Source of the DNA: Lachnospiraceae bacterium
Lineage (GTDB): Bacteria; Bacillota; Clostridia; Lachnospirales; Lachnospiraceae
Assembly (NCBI GenBank): GCA_017399685.1
Contig: JAFQBM010000006.1
Location: 1 to 64,000, forward strand
Direction: 5' to 3'
Length of the DNA: 64,000 nucleotides
In this document: in pieces, positions 1 to 7,953 of the stretch
Position numbering within the stretch: the first letter of the stretch is position 1
How the letters are laid out: the number at the start of each line of letters is the position of its first letter
Program-made: the position numbers and the translations under genes
Notes under the pieces: model-generated
Database searches by the model: none
What the model saw: the letters and a program-made list of their open reading frames with translations, nothing else
What the model was told of the DNA's origin: nothing

Positions 1-2
1 AT

Positions 3-140
3 TTTGACACCTTGAACCATGAATTGCTAATAAATCTACTACGTAGAAATGTGAAAGACGAAAGAGTAATACAACTTATAAAGAGATATCTCAAAAGTGG
101 CGTCATGGAGAATGGTGTAGTAATGGACACGGAAGAAGGT
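3..140 (+). pseudogene. Group II intron reverse transcriptase/maturase fragment
   Basis: Reading from base 3 gives an open frame containing FDTLNHELLINLLRRNV, then VIQLIKRYLKSGVM and VVMDTEEG. This is the palm region of group II intron-encoded (LtrA-type) reverse transcriptases, just before the usual SPQGGNLSP block. The match stops at the glycine near base 139. The frame then reads unrelated residues and ends at a stop near 175, so the catalytic YADD region is missing. The 5' part lies outside the window. The break coincides with the left side of the ISAs1-type transposase gene, which suggests that insertion, or a deletion linked to it, destroyed the intron gene. The rest of the reverse transcriptase is not found to the right of the transposase. 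Confidence 0.8.
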
Positions 141-183
141 TTTTTGATTTTGACATTTAATTTCCATGTCTTATAATAAAACC

Positions 184-1304
184 ATGGAAAAGAATATAAT
201 AACCCAATATTTTGACGATGTAGAAACAACAAAAGAATATAACGGATATTTTTGCAGCGTGGCAGAAGCAATCACAATCGTAATACTGGGCAGTATCTGT
301 GGCTTGAAAAATGTCAGCCAGATACACCAATGGGCAGCAAGCGACAGAGTCAGTGAATTTTTAAAGGAGAAATTCAAAATACAAAATATACCCTGCTATT
401 ATTGGTTGTTATGTTTGCTGAAATTGATAAAACCGGAATCCCTGAACAGCTGTTTTTTGAAATGGGTATCTTCCATTCTGCCGAAAAATCGTGACAGCCT
501 TACAATTTCGCTTGATGGAAAGACAATCCGTTCCACCGGAAAAATGAAATGTTATGAAAGTCCCCTGCATATCGTGAGTGCACAGATTTCTGAACTTGGA
601 ATAACATTTGCTCAGAAAAGTGTTTCTGGTAAAAGCAATGAAATTCCGGCTGTACAGGAACTGATAGGACAACTGGAAATCAGTGGGTGCATGGTAGTTG
701 CTGATGCACTTAATTGTCAGAAAAAAACAGCGGAAGCGGTTATCAAAGGAAATGCAGACTATCTGTTGTGTACAAAGGATAATCAGGAAACCCTAAAAAA
801 AGATATTGAAGCATATGTTCAGGATAAAACCTTACAAAACAGTATGAAGAAAAAAATAAAAACAGAGAATAACAGGGGAAGAATTGAAAAACGGACTGCA
901 TATGTGACAGAGGATACGGAATGGCTTACAAATAAGAAAGAATGGAGCGGATTGAAATGTATTGGTGCAGTTCACACAGAATTTGAGGAAAATGATAAAA
1001 AAACAAGTAAATGGCATTACTACATTTGTAGCCGAAATCTGACAGCAGACGAGTTGTTGCATCATGCCCGTATGGAATGGTCAGTGGAAAGTATGCACTG
1101 GCTGTTGGATGTTCATTTTGAAGAAGATTTCTGTCGTGTAGAAGATAAAAATATTCAGCAAAATTTAAATATGCTGAGAAAACTTGCATAAATATGATAA
1201 AACAATATAAGGAAAGGTCAGAATCGAAACGTGCGATTTCAAAAATCATGTTTGACTGTTTACTTGACCCTTCCTTTATTTGTAGTGTTATTTTTGAAAA
1301 TTGA
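184..1304 (+). pseudogene. ISAs1-family (DDE) transposase, frameshifted
   Basis: The product resembles ISAs1-family transposases. It has an N-terminal EYNGYFCSVAEA / GSICGLKNVSQIHQWA region, a first catalytic motif SLDGKTIRSTG, a second VVADALNCQKKTA, and a C-terminal region ARMEWSVESMHWLLDVHFEEDF followed by NLNMLRKLA. The frame hits a stop at 1189-1191. Restoring one T there continues the family C-terminus in the next frame (LNMIKQYKERSESKR, then SKIMFDCLLDP) to a stop at 1302-1304. So a one-base deletion removes about 38 residues. I set the start at ATG 184 (MEKNIITQYFD), the usual family start; ATG 166 is also open. No convincing terminal inverted repeats or target duplication were found, so the ends of the element are unknown. 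It is probably inactive unless the frameshift is a sequencing error. Confidence 0.85.
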
Positions 1305-1330
1305 TTTCCGTGGGAAAAATGTAAAAGATG

Positions 1331-1390
1331 TGTTATTGTTCATACAGTAACCTGACACTTGCTGTGAAGTTACGTAATAGAGTGATTCAA
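1331..1390 (+). repeat. Element I fragment (left half)
   Basis: The stretch contains TTGTTCATACAGTAACCTG, ACACTTGCTGTGAAGTTAC and GTAATAGAGTGATTCA. It matches the left half of the 133-bp element at 36151-36283, with a few substitutions in the TGACACTTGCTGTCA hairpin. The right half, with the CTTCGCGAAG palindrome, is missing. Confidence 0.7.
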
Positions 1391-1898
1391 AGATGTGAAT
1401 CTGATTTTAAGGAATCTCGGCTAGTGATAATATCATTGAAATAAGATGATTGTAATCCCATGGGTTCCAGATGATGGTTAACCCTGACATTTTCATCTTG
1501 TAATTTAACCCCAGATATGCTAGCATAAATGTAAAGCATTCATTTCTTAAACTTACCATTCAATTCTATATGAGAATTCCTCTCATCTCTACTCATCAGT
1601 AGTAGTCGAAGTATTTTGAAATCCATGCTTACAAAAATGAATAATGGGAGTTCGAAATGCATTCGGGTAGAAGTGGATGTTATTTAAAAATGCTTTTAAG
1701 AAGGAATTGTTTTTTCTAAAAATGCTTTTCTTGAAAGAATAAGATTTCTTTCTGAAAAATACCTTTATGAAGTAACAGGATTTCTTTTATGAAAATGTTT
1801 CTATGTAAGAAACGAAGGCTTTTATATGAAATCTTTTCAAAAGAAAATTTCATTTCTTTGCCAAATGCGGATTCTGAACTCAAGGAAAAGGAGAATTC
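1391..1898. other. AT-rich non-coding stretch upstream of the Rpn gene
   Basis: No convincing gene lies here. There is an imperfect hairpin at about 1444-1499, with AAGATGA pairing to TCATCTT and an inner GGGTT/AACCC. From 1687 on, the stretch is a run of short TTTCTT/GAAAG-type blocks, including two copies of AAAAATGCTTTT (near 1687 and 1719) and several small A/T-rich hairpins. It ends in a good ribosome-binding site, AAGGAGAA, before 1899. No promoter could be assigned with confidence. Confidence 0.4.
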
Positions 1899-2846
1899 AT
1901 GGCAAAAGAAAAATTAAATGAAAAAGCAAATCAAAATGTGGATAAGGTGTTACTTTCTGAAAAGGAACAGAATCATTCAAATTATAAGAATGCAGAAGAT
2001 TTGGAGATTAATACGCTGGAAAATGCAGTATATTTAAGTATGAAGAATGACCTTTCTTTTATATTTGACATGAGACTGTATATTTTCGAACATCAAAGTA
2101 CCTATTGTCCTAACATACCGTTAAGGGATTTGCATTATGTATCCGCGTTGCTGGAAGGGATGATTCCACGGAAATATATCTATTCCACGAAACTGATAAA
2201 AATTCCTGCACCACATTTTGTCGTCTTTTATAATGGCGAAAAAGAAATGGAAGACAGGACGATTTTGAGGCTGTCAGATGCATTTGAGAAACCGGAAGAA
2301 CATCCGGATTTGGAATTAAAGGTTACCATGATTAACGTGAATTATGGGAGAAATACGGAATTGATGGAGGTATGTAAAGACCTAAGAGACTACTCCATGT
2401 ATGTGCAGAAAGTACGGACTTATGCAAAAACGATGGATATCAGGGATGCAGTGGAGAAAGCAGTAAAAGAATGCATCGAAAATGGCATTCTGGAGGAAAT
2501 ATTAACGAAATTCAGAGCAGAGGTAGAAATGATAAGTATAACAGAATATGACAAAAAATTACATGAACAGACTTTAAGAGAAGATGGCTTTGAGGATGGC
2601 TTTGAAGATGGACGTGAAATTGGACGCGAAGAAGGACGAGAAGAAGGAGAACTGAAAAATCTATTAAGACTGATTCAAAAGAAGATGATGAAAGAAAAAA
2701 CATACGAAACTATCGCAGAGGAGCTGGAGACGGATTTGGCGGTCGTGGAACAGATAGGTGAAGAAATTAAAAATGCTGTGTCGAATTCCACACAGGAAGA
2801 ATTGGTGAAAATTTTAATGGAAAAGAATCTAAAGTTAGATGATTAG
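1899..2846 (+). CDS. Rpn-family recombination-promoting nuclease/putative transposase
   Basis: The 315-residue protein belongs to the Rpn (YhgA-like, PD-(D/E)XK) family, which is abundant in Lachnospiraceae. The nuclease-fold core (about residues 48-170) shows KNDLSFIFD, the EHQSTYCPN motif that supplies the E-x-Q variant of the active site, LIKIPAPHFVVFYNG and ILRLSDAFE. Residues about 228-252 are a charged linker of GFEDG/GREEG repeats, typical of the family. A C-terminal helical region follows. Characterised Rpn proteins are DNA endonucleases linked to RecA-independent recombination and, in some cases, phage defence; the role here is inferred. The start ATG follows AAGGAGAA. The gene stands alone, with a strong terminator after it. 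A related remnant lies at 10474-10779, so the two Rpn sequences bracket the cassette at 3169-10128. Confidence 0.85.
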   Translation: MAKEKLNEKANQNVDKVLLSEKEQNHSNYKNAEDLEINTLENAVYLSMKNDLSFIFDMRLYIFEHQSTYCPNIPLRDLHYVSALLEGMIPRKYIYSTKLIKIPAPHFVVFYNGEKEMEDRTILRLSDAFEKPEEHPDLELKVTMINVNYGRNTELMEVCKDLRDYSMYVQKVRTYAKTMDIRDAVEKAVKECIENGILEEILTKFRAEVEMISITEYDKKLHEQTLREDGFEDGFEDGREIGREEGREEGELKNLLRLIQKKMMKEKTYETIAEELETDLAVVEQIGEEIKNAVSNSTQEELVKILMEKNLKLDD

Positions 2847-2910
2847 ATGGAAGCAGATATGTTTTTATGAGATGGGTACGCGGAATACAGAATAAAAAGT
2901 CATAGACAAT

Positions 2911-2955
2911 AAAAAAATCTGATTTAAGGGAAGATATTTAAATCAGATTTTTTTC
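2911..2955 (+). terminator. Intrinsic terminator after the Rpn gene
   Basis: AAATCTGATTTA pairs with TAAATCAGATTT around an 11-nt loop and is followed by a T run (2948-2954). A-rich sequence precedes the stem, so it could work in both directions. Confidence 0.85.
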
Positions 2956-3081
2956 ATTTTATTTATTTTCGTCAAGAAGAAAATCTTTTGTTAAAACATT
3001 TGTCTAACCGATGGAAAAGAAAGCTTTGTAATAGGATAAAGGCTAGGTTTATGAAAAACAGTTCTGCTTTATTTTAACAAA

Positions 3082-3100
3082 ATAGTACAATTTGCACTAT
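3082..3100. promoter_or_regulatory. 19-bp dyad, candidate LuxR/LAL activator site
   Basis: The sequence ATAGTACAATTTGCACTAT reads nearly the same on the other strand, with one mismatched pair plus the central base. Its centre (3091) lies about 44 bases before the start point predicted from the TATAAT at 3123. That is the class II position used by LuxR-type activators on lux-box-like dyads. No good -35 box lies at the right distance, as expected for an activator-dependent promoter. The obvious candidate protein is the LAL regulator encoded at 7954-10128. This assignment is an inference. Confidence 0.5.
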
Positions 3101-3122
3101 GTTTCTTTGTTGGACAGAGTGA

Positions 3123-3128
3123 TATAAT
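3123..3128 (+). promoter_or_regulatory. -10 box of the cassette promoter
   Basis: TATAAT matches the consensus exactly and lies 41 bases upstream of the GTG start at 3169. The hexamer 17 bp upstream (TGTTTC) is a poor -35 box, so activation by a protein at the dyad 3082-3100 is likely. Confidence 0.55.
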
Positions 3129-3168
3129 TATTTTATCGGCCGAAAGAAAAAAGATATGAGGTGATTTT

Positions 3169-6100
3169 GTGGATAGCATTGAAAAATATGTAAAAGAAAT
3201 TATGGAACTCGCAGATTTCAGCAAAGAAGATAACTATCATAATTATGCCAACAAAAAGCTTATTGAACTGATAAAGTGTTCAGATGAAAACATAAAAAAA
3301 TGCTTTTTTCCTGGTTCTTCCACCCCTAATCTATCTTCGGAGACGATGACATTGTGTTCAGAACTGGCAGTGAGATATGTTGCATATGTGATTGGAAATT
3401 CTGGAAATCAGAAATTTGCGTCAAGGATAACAACCGTTTCATATGAGGGTATTGGTTCATGGTTTCATTTTTATGCATCACGGGTTGGAGAAGATATACT
3501 TAAAAGTTATATTAAAGAACGATTTGAACTTCCTGTAGAAGAGAGTGCCAGAAGGATGTACTTTAATAAAGTTGCCGATATGTTATGTAATGATTGTTTT
3601 GAAGCGGTTACGAAATTGATTAGTGTAACCAAGTCTCCTTGTCCGGCGCAGATTTTGATTGCTGTATTGAAGGCAAGTGATTATCTTGCATACACAAAGG
3701 TTAGGAATACGTGGGCAGCGTCAAAGTTTTTTAAAGAGACTTTTGCAGATTATAGTATTCTTCTTATGCTGGATGAATTTCCTTACTTAGAGGAATATAA
3801 ACATGCTGATATTTTGAGTGAGGATATATCAAAAGAAATAAACGATGCCATGACAAAGAGATGTTTTGATACATATCAGTGGATGGAAGCTCCAAATGGT
3901 CCGGCATTGTATGGACTGCTTAGTTATGATAAGGATGTTTGTTTGGAAAACATTCAAACAGCACCTTATATTAATATGCGTATGATTTATGAAGATGAGC
4001 TCCAGTGTTGTAATAATAACATAAATCAGTTGACTCTATATCATAAAAAGTTATATGTAAACAATGCCCCCGTGTCTTATTATCATGAAGGCAACAGATA
4101 TGTATGGAAAGACAATGAAGATACAGGTTGTGCATGGTTTTATCATCACGGTCTTGCGGCAGAAGGATATGTTGAAAAAGGTGGATGCAAACAGAGATTT
4201 TCAGCAGCTTCGGAAGATGTAAGTTATTGTATTAAGTATACTGCAGGAAGTAAAGACAAAGAATTTGTAATAAAGATGGGAACCCGTATTAATACTGATA
4301 CGAAAGGGTATCTGTTATATGGAGCATTATACTTTGAGGGAAATAAAGTAATTGAGAACTATCCAAGTAGTGATGGTATATATATTGACAAAGGTGCATC
4401 GGACAATGGATTTTTCAAGACAGCATACAAAGATGGAAGTTTAAACATTTCTATTAATGTGGCTAATATTTTATGGTCTGTTTTAGGAGAAAGCACGATT
4501 CATGATATGATTGGAAAGGATTTCAATATATGGCGTGCAGAACTTACTTTATCAAAAGACTTTGCTTCTATAGAGGGAAAAGTCTGGGAACAGATAACAA
4601 AAGATTCTGTTAGCAAAGAAGGAACCTGTTATAATGGCAAGGGCGAACACATCATTCCAAAGGAGGCAGTAAATCTCAAAAAACAGAATAGTCTAGAGTA
4701 CAATTTCAACCATAACGGCGAACTGAAAGCGAAATGTAAATCGCTTAGTAATTCACCAAAATCAATTACAGAATTGTATACACTTCCGGCACCTAATATG
4801 AAAGAGGCAAATACACTAGCATCACAGACATTATACCATTTGATGATTTATTATGTGGCAGATAAGAAATTTAATTGCAAAGGAACAGAGATAGAATGGT
4901 ATCGGTGGTTTGGAAAAAATAAGGATATGGCAAAGGAAATGGTCGTAAATGTTGATTCCCGCATTCTTGAGCTTGTAGAAGGTAAAGGCGCCAATGAGGA
5001 TGTTCAGAATTTTCTGGAGAATTATGCAAAGGGCTCTCTTGCAAATGCTTATTCAGGTTCACCAGACAGTGACATTGAGACTGCACTTAAGAGTGCAAAA
5101 GACAGAGTGGCTGAGGTATGCACACTTCCGGAATTATGCAGTTATTATCTGCAAGGAGATGGTAAGACTTCTTTGGCACAAGATAAAGGTTATAATATAG
5201 CGATAGAAATTATTAATAAATATGCATATGCAAAACTGACACCAGGACTTATGAAATATATAGAAGATGTAAATGGAAATTGGGGTGAGCAGTTATACAA
5301 ACAATGTCTGGCTACCCTTCCACAACTTCAAATAGAGGCCATTGGTGGTGTAAGTAGTGAAATCTCACATAAGACAATGATGCTTAATATTCTTGATGAC
5401 AAGAAATATGATAATCTGGTAGCAGGTGTTGATGGAGCAGCAGTGCCGATGACATATGGAGCTGCCATATACTCAAAAGTATTTAATTTGCAGCTTTCAC
5501 AGATTGCAGATGCATTAGGTATCAGTTTCACCGGTAGCACTGATACACCGGATTTTGTGAAGATGATGCGTGATATTTATAATATTATGTGGGTAGAACT
5601 GCAAAAAGATACAAGCGATTATTTTTCTGATGATATTCTTAAGGCATTTCGTGAGGAAAGAGAAAAGTTCCAGGAGTTGCAACAAGAAGAGTATATACAG
5701 GAATGTATTGATATGACTATCTACGGTATGGAAATGATGCAGGCAGGAGCTACGATTTCTTCTGTTATTCCTAAACTCAAAGAATTATCAAAGAAACCAT
5801 CAGCTGCATATACAGGTCTTTCCTGCTCTATTATCTTTTATGCAGTATCACTAGGAAGTCTGTTTACAGTATTCAAGAAATGGGATAAGGCAACCACTGC
5901 TGAAAAAGTAGAATGCATTTTAGAGTGCATACAAGGCGTGTGTCAGATTTCGGTGTCAGTTATTAAAATATTTAGTATGCGCACCCTTTTAAATCCCAAT
6001 GCTTCTCCGGGAGAAAAAATAAATGCAGCATTACGCCTGCGGATGGATGCAGAAGATATGTCAACAATAAAAGCCATGGCTAAGGTGGATGGCTCAGAAA

Positions 6101-6609
6101 TTGATACATGTAGTGCTTCTTGTGCAGAAGAATTTGCACTTGAATTAGATGAGGAAGGTTTTGAAACTGTAGCAAGTAAATTTACAAAATACTTTAGGAT
6201 TGCTGAATGTGTACTTAGAGCAGTTACTGTAGTATTGATGGGATTTGCAACTGTAATGTCTGCAATTGAGCTTTCCAAGAAAATAAAAGCAGGGGGTTAT
6301 ACACCGGAAATATATCTGCAAATCATGTCAATTTCACTAATGGGATTAACTTGTGTGTTGGAGGGTGTTACTTTTGTTTTGGATATTTTAGAAATAACTT
6401 GTGGATGTATTCCGGTAATTGGGGCAATCTGTTGTTTGGCAGGTCTTATTTTTCAGGTAATAGCTATGGGAATAAGTGAGCCAATAAATCCTATGGTCAG
6501 GTTTATTACAGATGAAATTAATCCGTTTCTTAATGGATTGGTTATACCGCCGCCAGAATGGATTAAAAAACACAATAAGTCTAACAGTTTGACTGTTGCG
6601 TTTGCCTAG
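3169..6609 (+). CDS. Large uncharacterised protein with C-terminal hydrophobic segments
   Basis: I do not recognise a family for this 1146-residue protein. It begins with GTG after GAGGTG and has no signal peptide. Residues 1-250 look mostly helical. About 270-520 look beta-rich, with many aromatic residues (GCAWFYHHGLAAEGYV, GYLLYGALYFEGN). About 550-880 are helical again. The last 265 residues hold four or five hydrophobic stretches, near 883-902, 924-937, 1011-1035, 1053-1073 and 1079-1103, the last being glycine- and cysteine-rich (CGCIPVIGAICCLAG). A large soluble part with late membrane helices would fit a pore-forming or membrane-inserting protein, but no toxin motif is visible and this is speculation. 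It is first in a three-gene operon: the next gene starts 15 bases later. The DNA looks more AT-rich than the housekeeping genes, which suggests transfer. Confidence 0.8.
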   Translation: MDSIEKYVKEIMELADFSKEDNYHNYANKKLIELIKCSDENIKKCFFPGSSTPNLSSETMTLCSELAVRYVAYVIGNSGNQKFASRITTVSYEGIGSWFHFYASRVGEDILKSYIKERFELPVEESARRMYFNKVADMLCNDCFEAVTKLISVTKSPCPAQILIAVLKASDYLAYTKVRNTWAASKFFKETFADYSILLMLDEFPYLEEYKHADILSEDISKEINDAMTKRCFDTYQWMEAPNGPALYGLLSYDKDVCLENIQTAPYINMRMIYEDELQCCNNNINQLTLYHKKLYVNNAPVSYYHEGNRYVWKDNEDTGCAWFYHHGLAAEGYVEKGGCKQRFSAASEDVSYCIKYTAGSKDKEFVIKMGTRINTDTKGYLLYGALYFEGNKVIENYPSSDGIYIDKGASDNGFFKTAYKDGSLNISINVANILWSVLGESTIHDMIGKDFNIWRAELTLSKDFASIEGKVWEQITKDSVSKEGTCYNGKGEHIIPKEAVNLKKQNSLEYNFNHNGELKAKCKSLSNSPKSITELYTLPAPNMKEANTLASQTLYHLMIYYVADKKFNCKGTEIEWYRWFGKNKDMAKEMVVNVDSRILELVEGKGANEDVQNFLENYAKGSLANAYSGSPDSDIETALKSAKDRVAEVCTLPELCSYYLQGDGKTSLAQDKGYNIAIEIINKYAYAKLTPGLMKYIEDVNGNWGEQLYKQCLATLPQLQIEAIGGVSSEISHKTMMLNILDDKKYDNLVAGVDGAAVPMTYGAAIYSKVFNLQLSQIADALGISFTGSTDTPDFVKMMRDIYNIMWVELQKDTSDYFSDDILKAFREEREKFQELQQEEYIQECIDMTIYGMEMMQAGATISSVIPKLKELSKKPSAAYTGLSCSIIFYAVSLGSLFTVFKKWDKATTAEKVECILECIQGVCQISVSVIKIFSMRTLLNPNASPGEKINAALRLRMDAEDMSTIKAMAKVDGSEIDTCSASCAEEFALELDEEGFETVASKFTKYFRIAECVLRAVTVVLMGFATVMSAIELSKKIKAGGYTPEIYLQIMSISLMGLTCVLEGVTFVLDILEITCGCIPVIGAICCLAGLIFQVIAMGISEPINPMVRFITDEINPFLNGLVIPPPEWIKKHNKSNSLTVAFA

Positions 6610-6624
6610 AAAGGAGGAGTTGTT

Positions 6625-7941
6625 ATGAGTAGTATAGAACAAGAAAATATGGAACTTTTTTTGGATAAAGTATATTCAAATATTTATAATGTTCTCGCAC
6701 CCAAAATCGGAAAAGATGACAATCCAACATATCTTATGAGTATGTTTTCCACAGGAATTACTCTTGATGAGGATTTTGATGTATCAATGTTTGCTAATCA
6801 GATACCGCAGGTATCCAAAAATTATGTTGATACAGGAAAGAAGATACAGGATGTGTATCCAATGATTTTGGGAGCAGTCTGTCCACCAGATGATTCGGAA
6901 CGTGCAAGACAGGAAAAAGATAACTATGATGCTGCGACGGGTGTCATATATTCGGATTATGATAATCTTGTGGAATCCCATAAATATGAGGCTTATAAGA
7001 CGTTTAGAGATAAATATAATGATGCTGTTGATGAGTATTATGCCGAAGAAAATAAAGCGAAAGGAAGTCAGGACAAGGCAAAGCTTAAAAGACTTAAACA
7101 GGCGATGGATTCTGCATTTTCTGAATTTGTTGCACATGGAAAGTCAGAAATAGAAAATGCGTTGAATGTCATGGCGACATATGACAAATATACGACTTCC
7201 TCTATTTTTAAGAAAGCAGGTGCTGATTTTCAGAATGTATTTGAGTATGAAGTTGCAACCGTTCCTGATGTATGGACAGATGAAGAAAGTATAAAAGGTC
7301 TTACATGGAAGAAAGTGGAAATGGTATATTCACAGGAATCAAGTTCCGTGTATAAATCGGTTGCAAATGCAAAAAGCGAAATGTCAGAATCATTTCAGAA
7401 TGGCTGGTGGATATTCTATTCACAAAAAGGTTCAGAAAAATCGATGGATATGAAGATGACAAGCGAAGCTAATTCAAAACTTACAACGGAGAATATGACT
7501 ATGGTTATGGAAGTTGCAGTTATAAAGTTGTATAGAAATTGGTTGGATCTTAGTTTGCTAAATCATTCTGAGGTTTATCTGCAAGGACAAAAGAAAGGAT
7601 GTATAACCAATGGTTCATTACAAGGGTGCGATGACTGTGCCATGCCAATTATTCCTGACTCGCTTATACTTGCAAGAAATATAAAAGTGTATGGTGATTT
7701 CTCAAATGAAGAACGCGAGTTGTTTGAAAAAGCAAAAAGTCATACAGAATCTGCGGTTACATATGGACCTTTTACGGTATCGGGTAAAGATTCTCATTTT
7801 TATGACAGTAATGATGAAAAGGATGAGGAGTGGACAAAATTTGCAACACCATTTAAGTTGGAATTCGGTGAGTCACCACAGATTATCGGCGTTCTTAATT
7901 CTATCTTGAAACCGTGTTTTCCTAAAAAGGATAGCGAATAA
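6625..7941 (+). CDS. Uncharacterised partner protein of the 3169 cassette
   Basis: The 438-residue protein is soluble, with no signal peptide or membrane helix, and I do not recognise its family. Its ribosome-binding site, AAAGGAGG, lies just after the stop of the upstream gene. Residues about 50-170 are strongly charged and probably helical or coiled coil (DKYNDAVDEYYAEENKAKG). The C-terminal half contains blocks that look conserved: SFQNGWWIFYSQKG, VIKLYRNWLDLSLLNH, a CITNGSLQGCDDC stretch with three cysteines, MPIIPDSLILARNIKVYGDF and GPFTVSG. The tight spacing to the genes on both sides argues that it acts with the 1146-residue protein, perhaps as a chaperone, immunity partner or second subunit. 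That is inference only. Confidence 0.8.
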   Translation: MSSIEQENMELFLDKVYSNIYNVLAPKIGKDDNPTYLMSMFSTGITLDEDFDVSMFANQIPQVSKNYVDTGKKIQDVYPMILGAVCPPDDSERARQEKDNYDAATGVIYSDYDNLVESHKYEAYKTFRDKYNDAVDEYYAEENKAKGSQDKAKLKRLKQAMDSAFSEFVAHGKSEIENALNVMATYDKYTTSSIFKKAGADFQNVFEYEVATVPDVWTDEESIKGLTWKKVEMVYSQESSSVYKSVANAKSEMSESFQNGWWIFYSQKGSEKSMDMKMTSEANSKLTTENMTMVMEVAVIKLYRNWLDLSLLNHSEVYLQGQKKGCITNGSLQGCDDCAMPIIPDSLILARNIKVYGDFSNEERELFEKAKSHTESAVTYGPFTVSGKDSHFYDSNDEKDEEWTKFATPFKLEFGESPQIIGVLNSILKPCFPKKDSE

Positions 7942-7953
7942 TTCTGGACGGAT

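Noticed and set aside
141..183. Terminal inverted repeat of the ISAs1 element
   Set aside because: TTTTTTGATTTTGAC on the left and TTTTTGAAAATTGAT on the right are similar but in direct, not inverted, orientation, so they cannot be taken as the element's ends.
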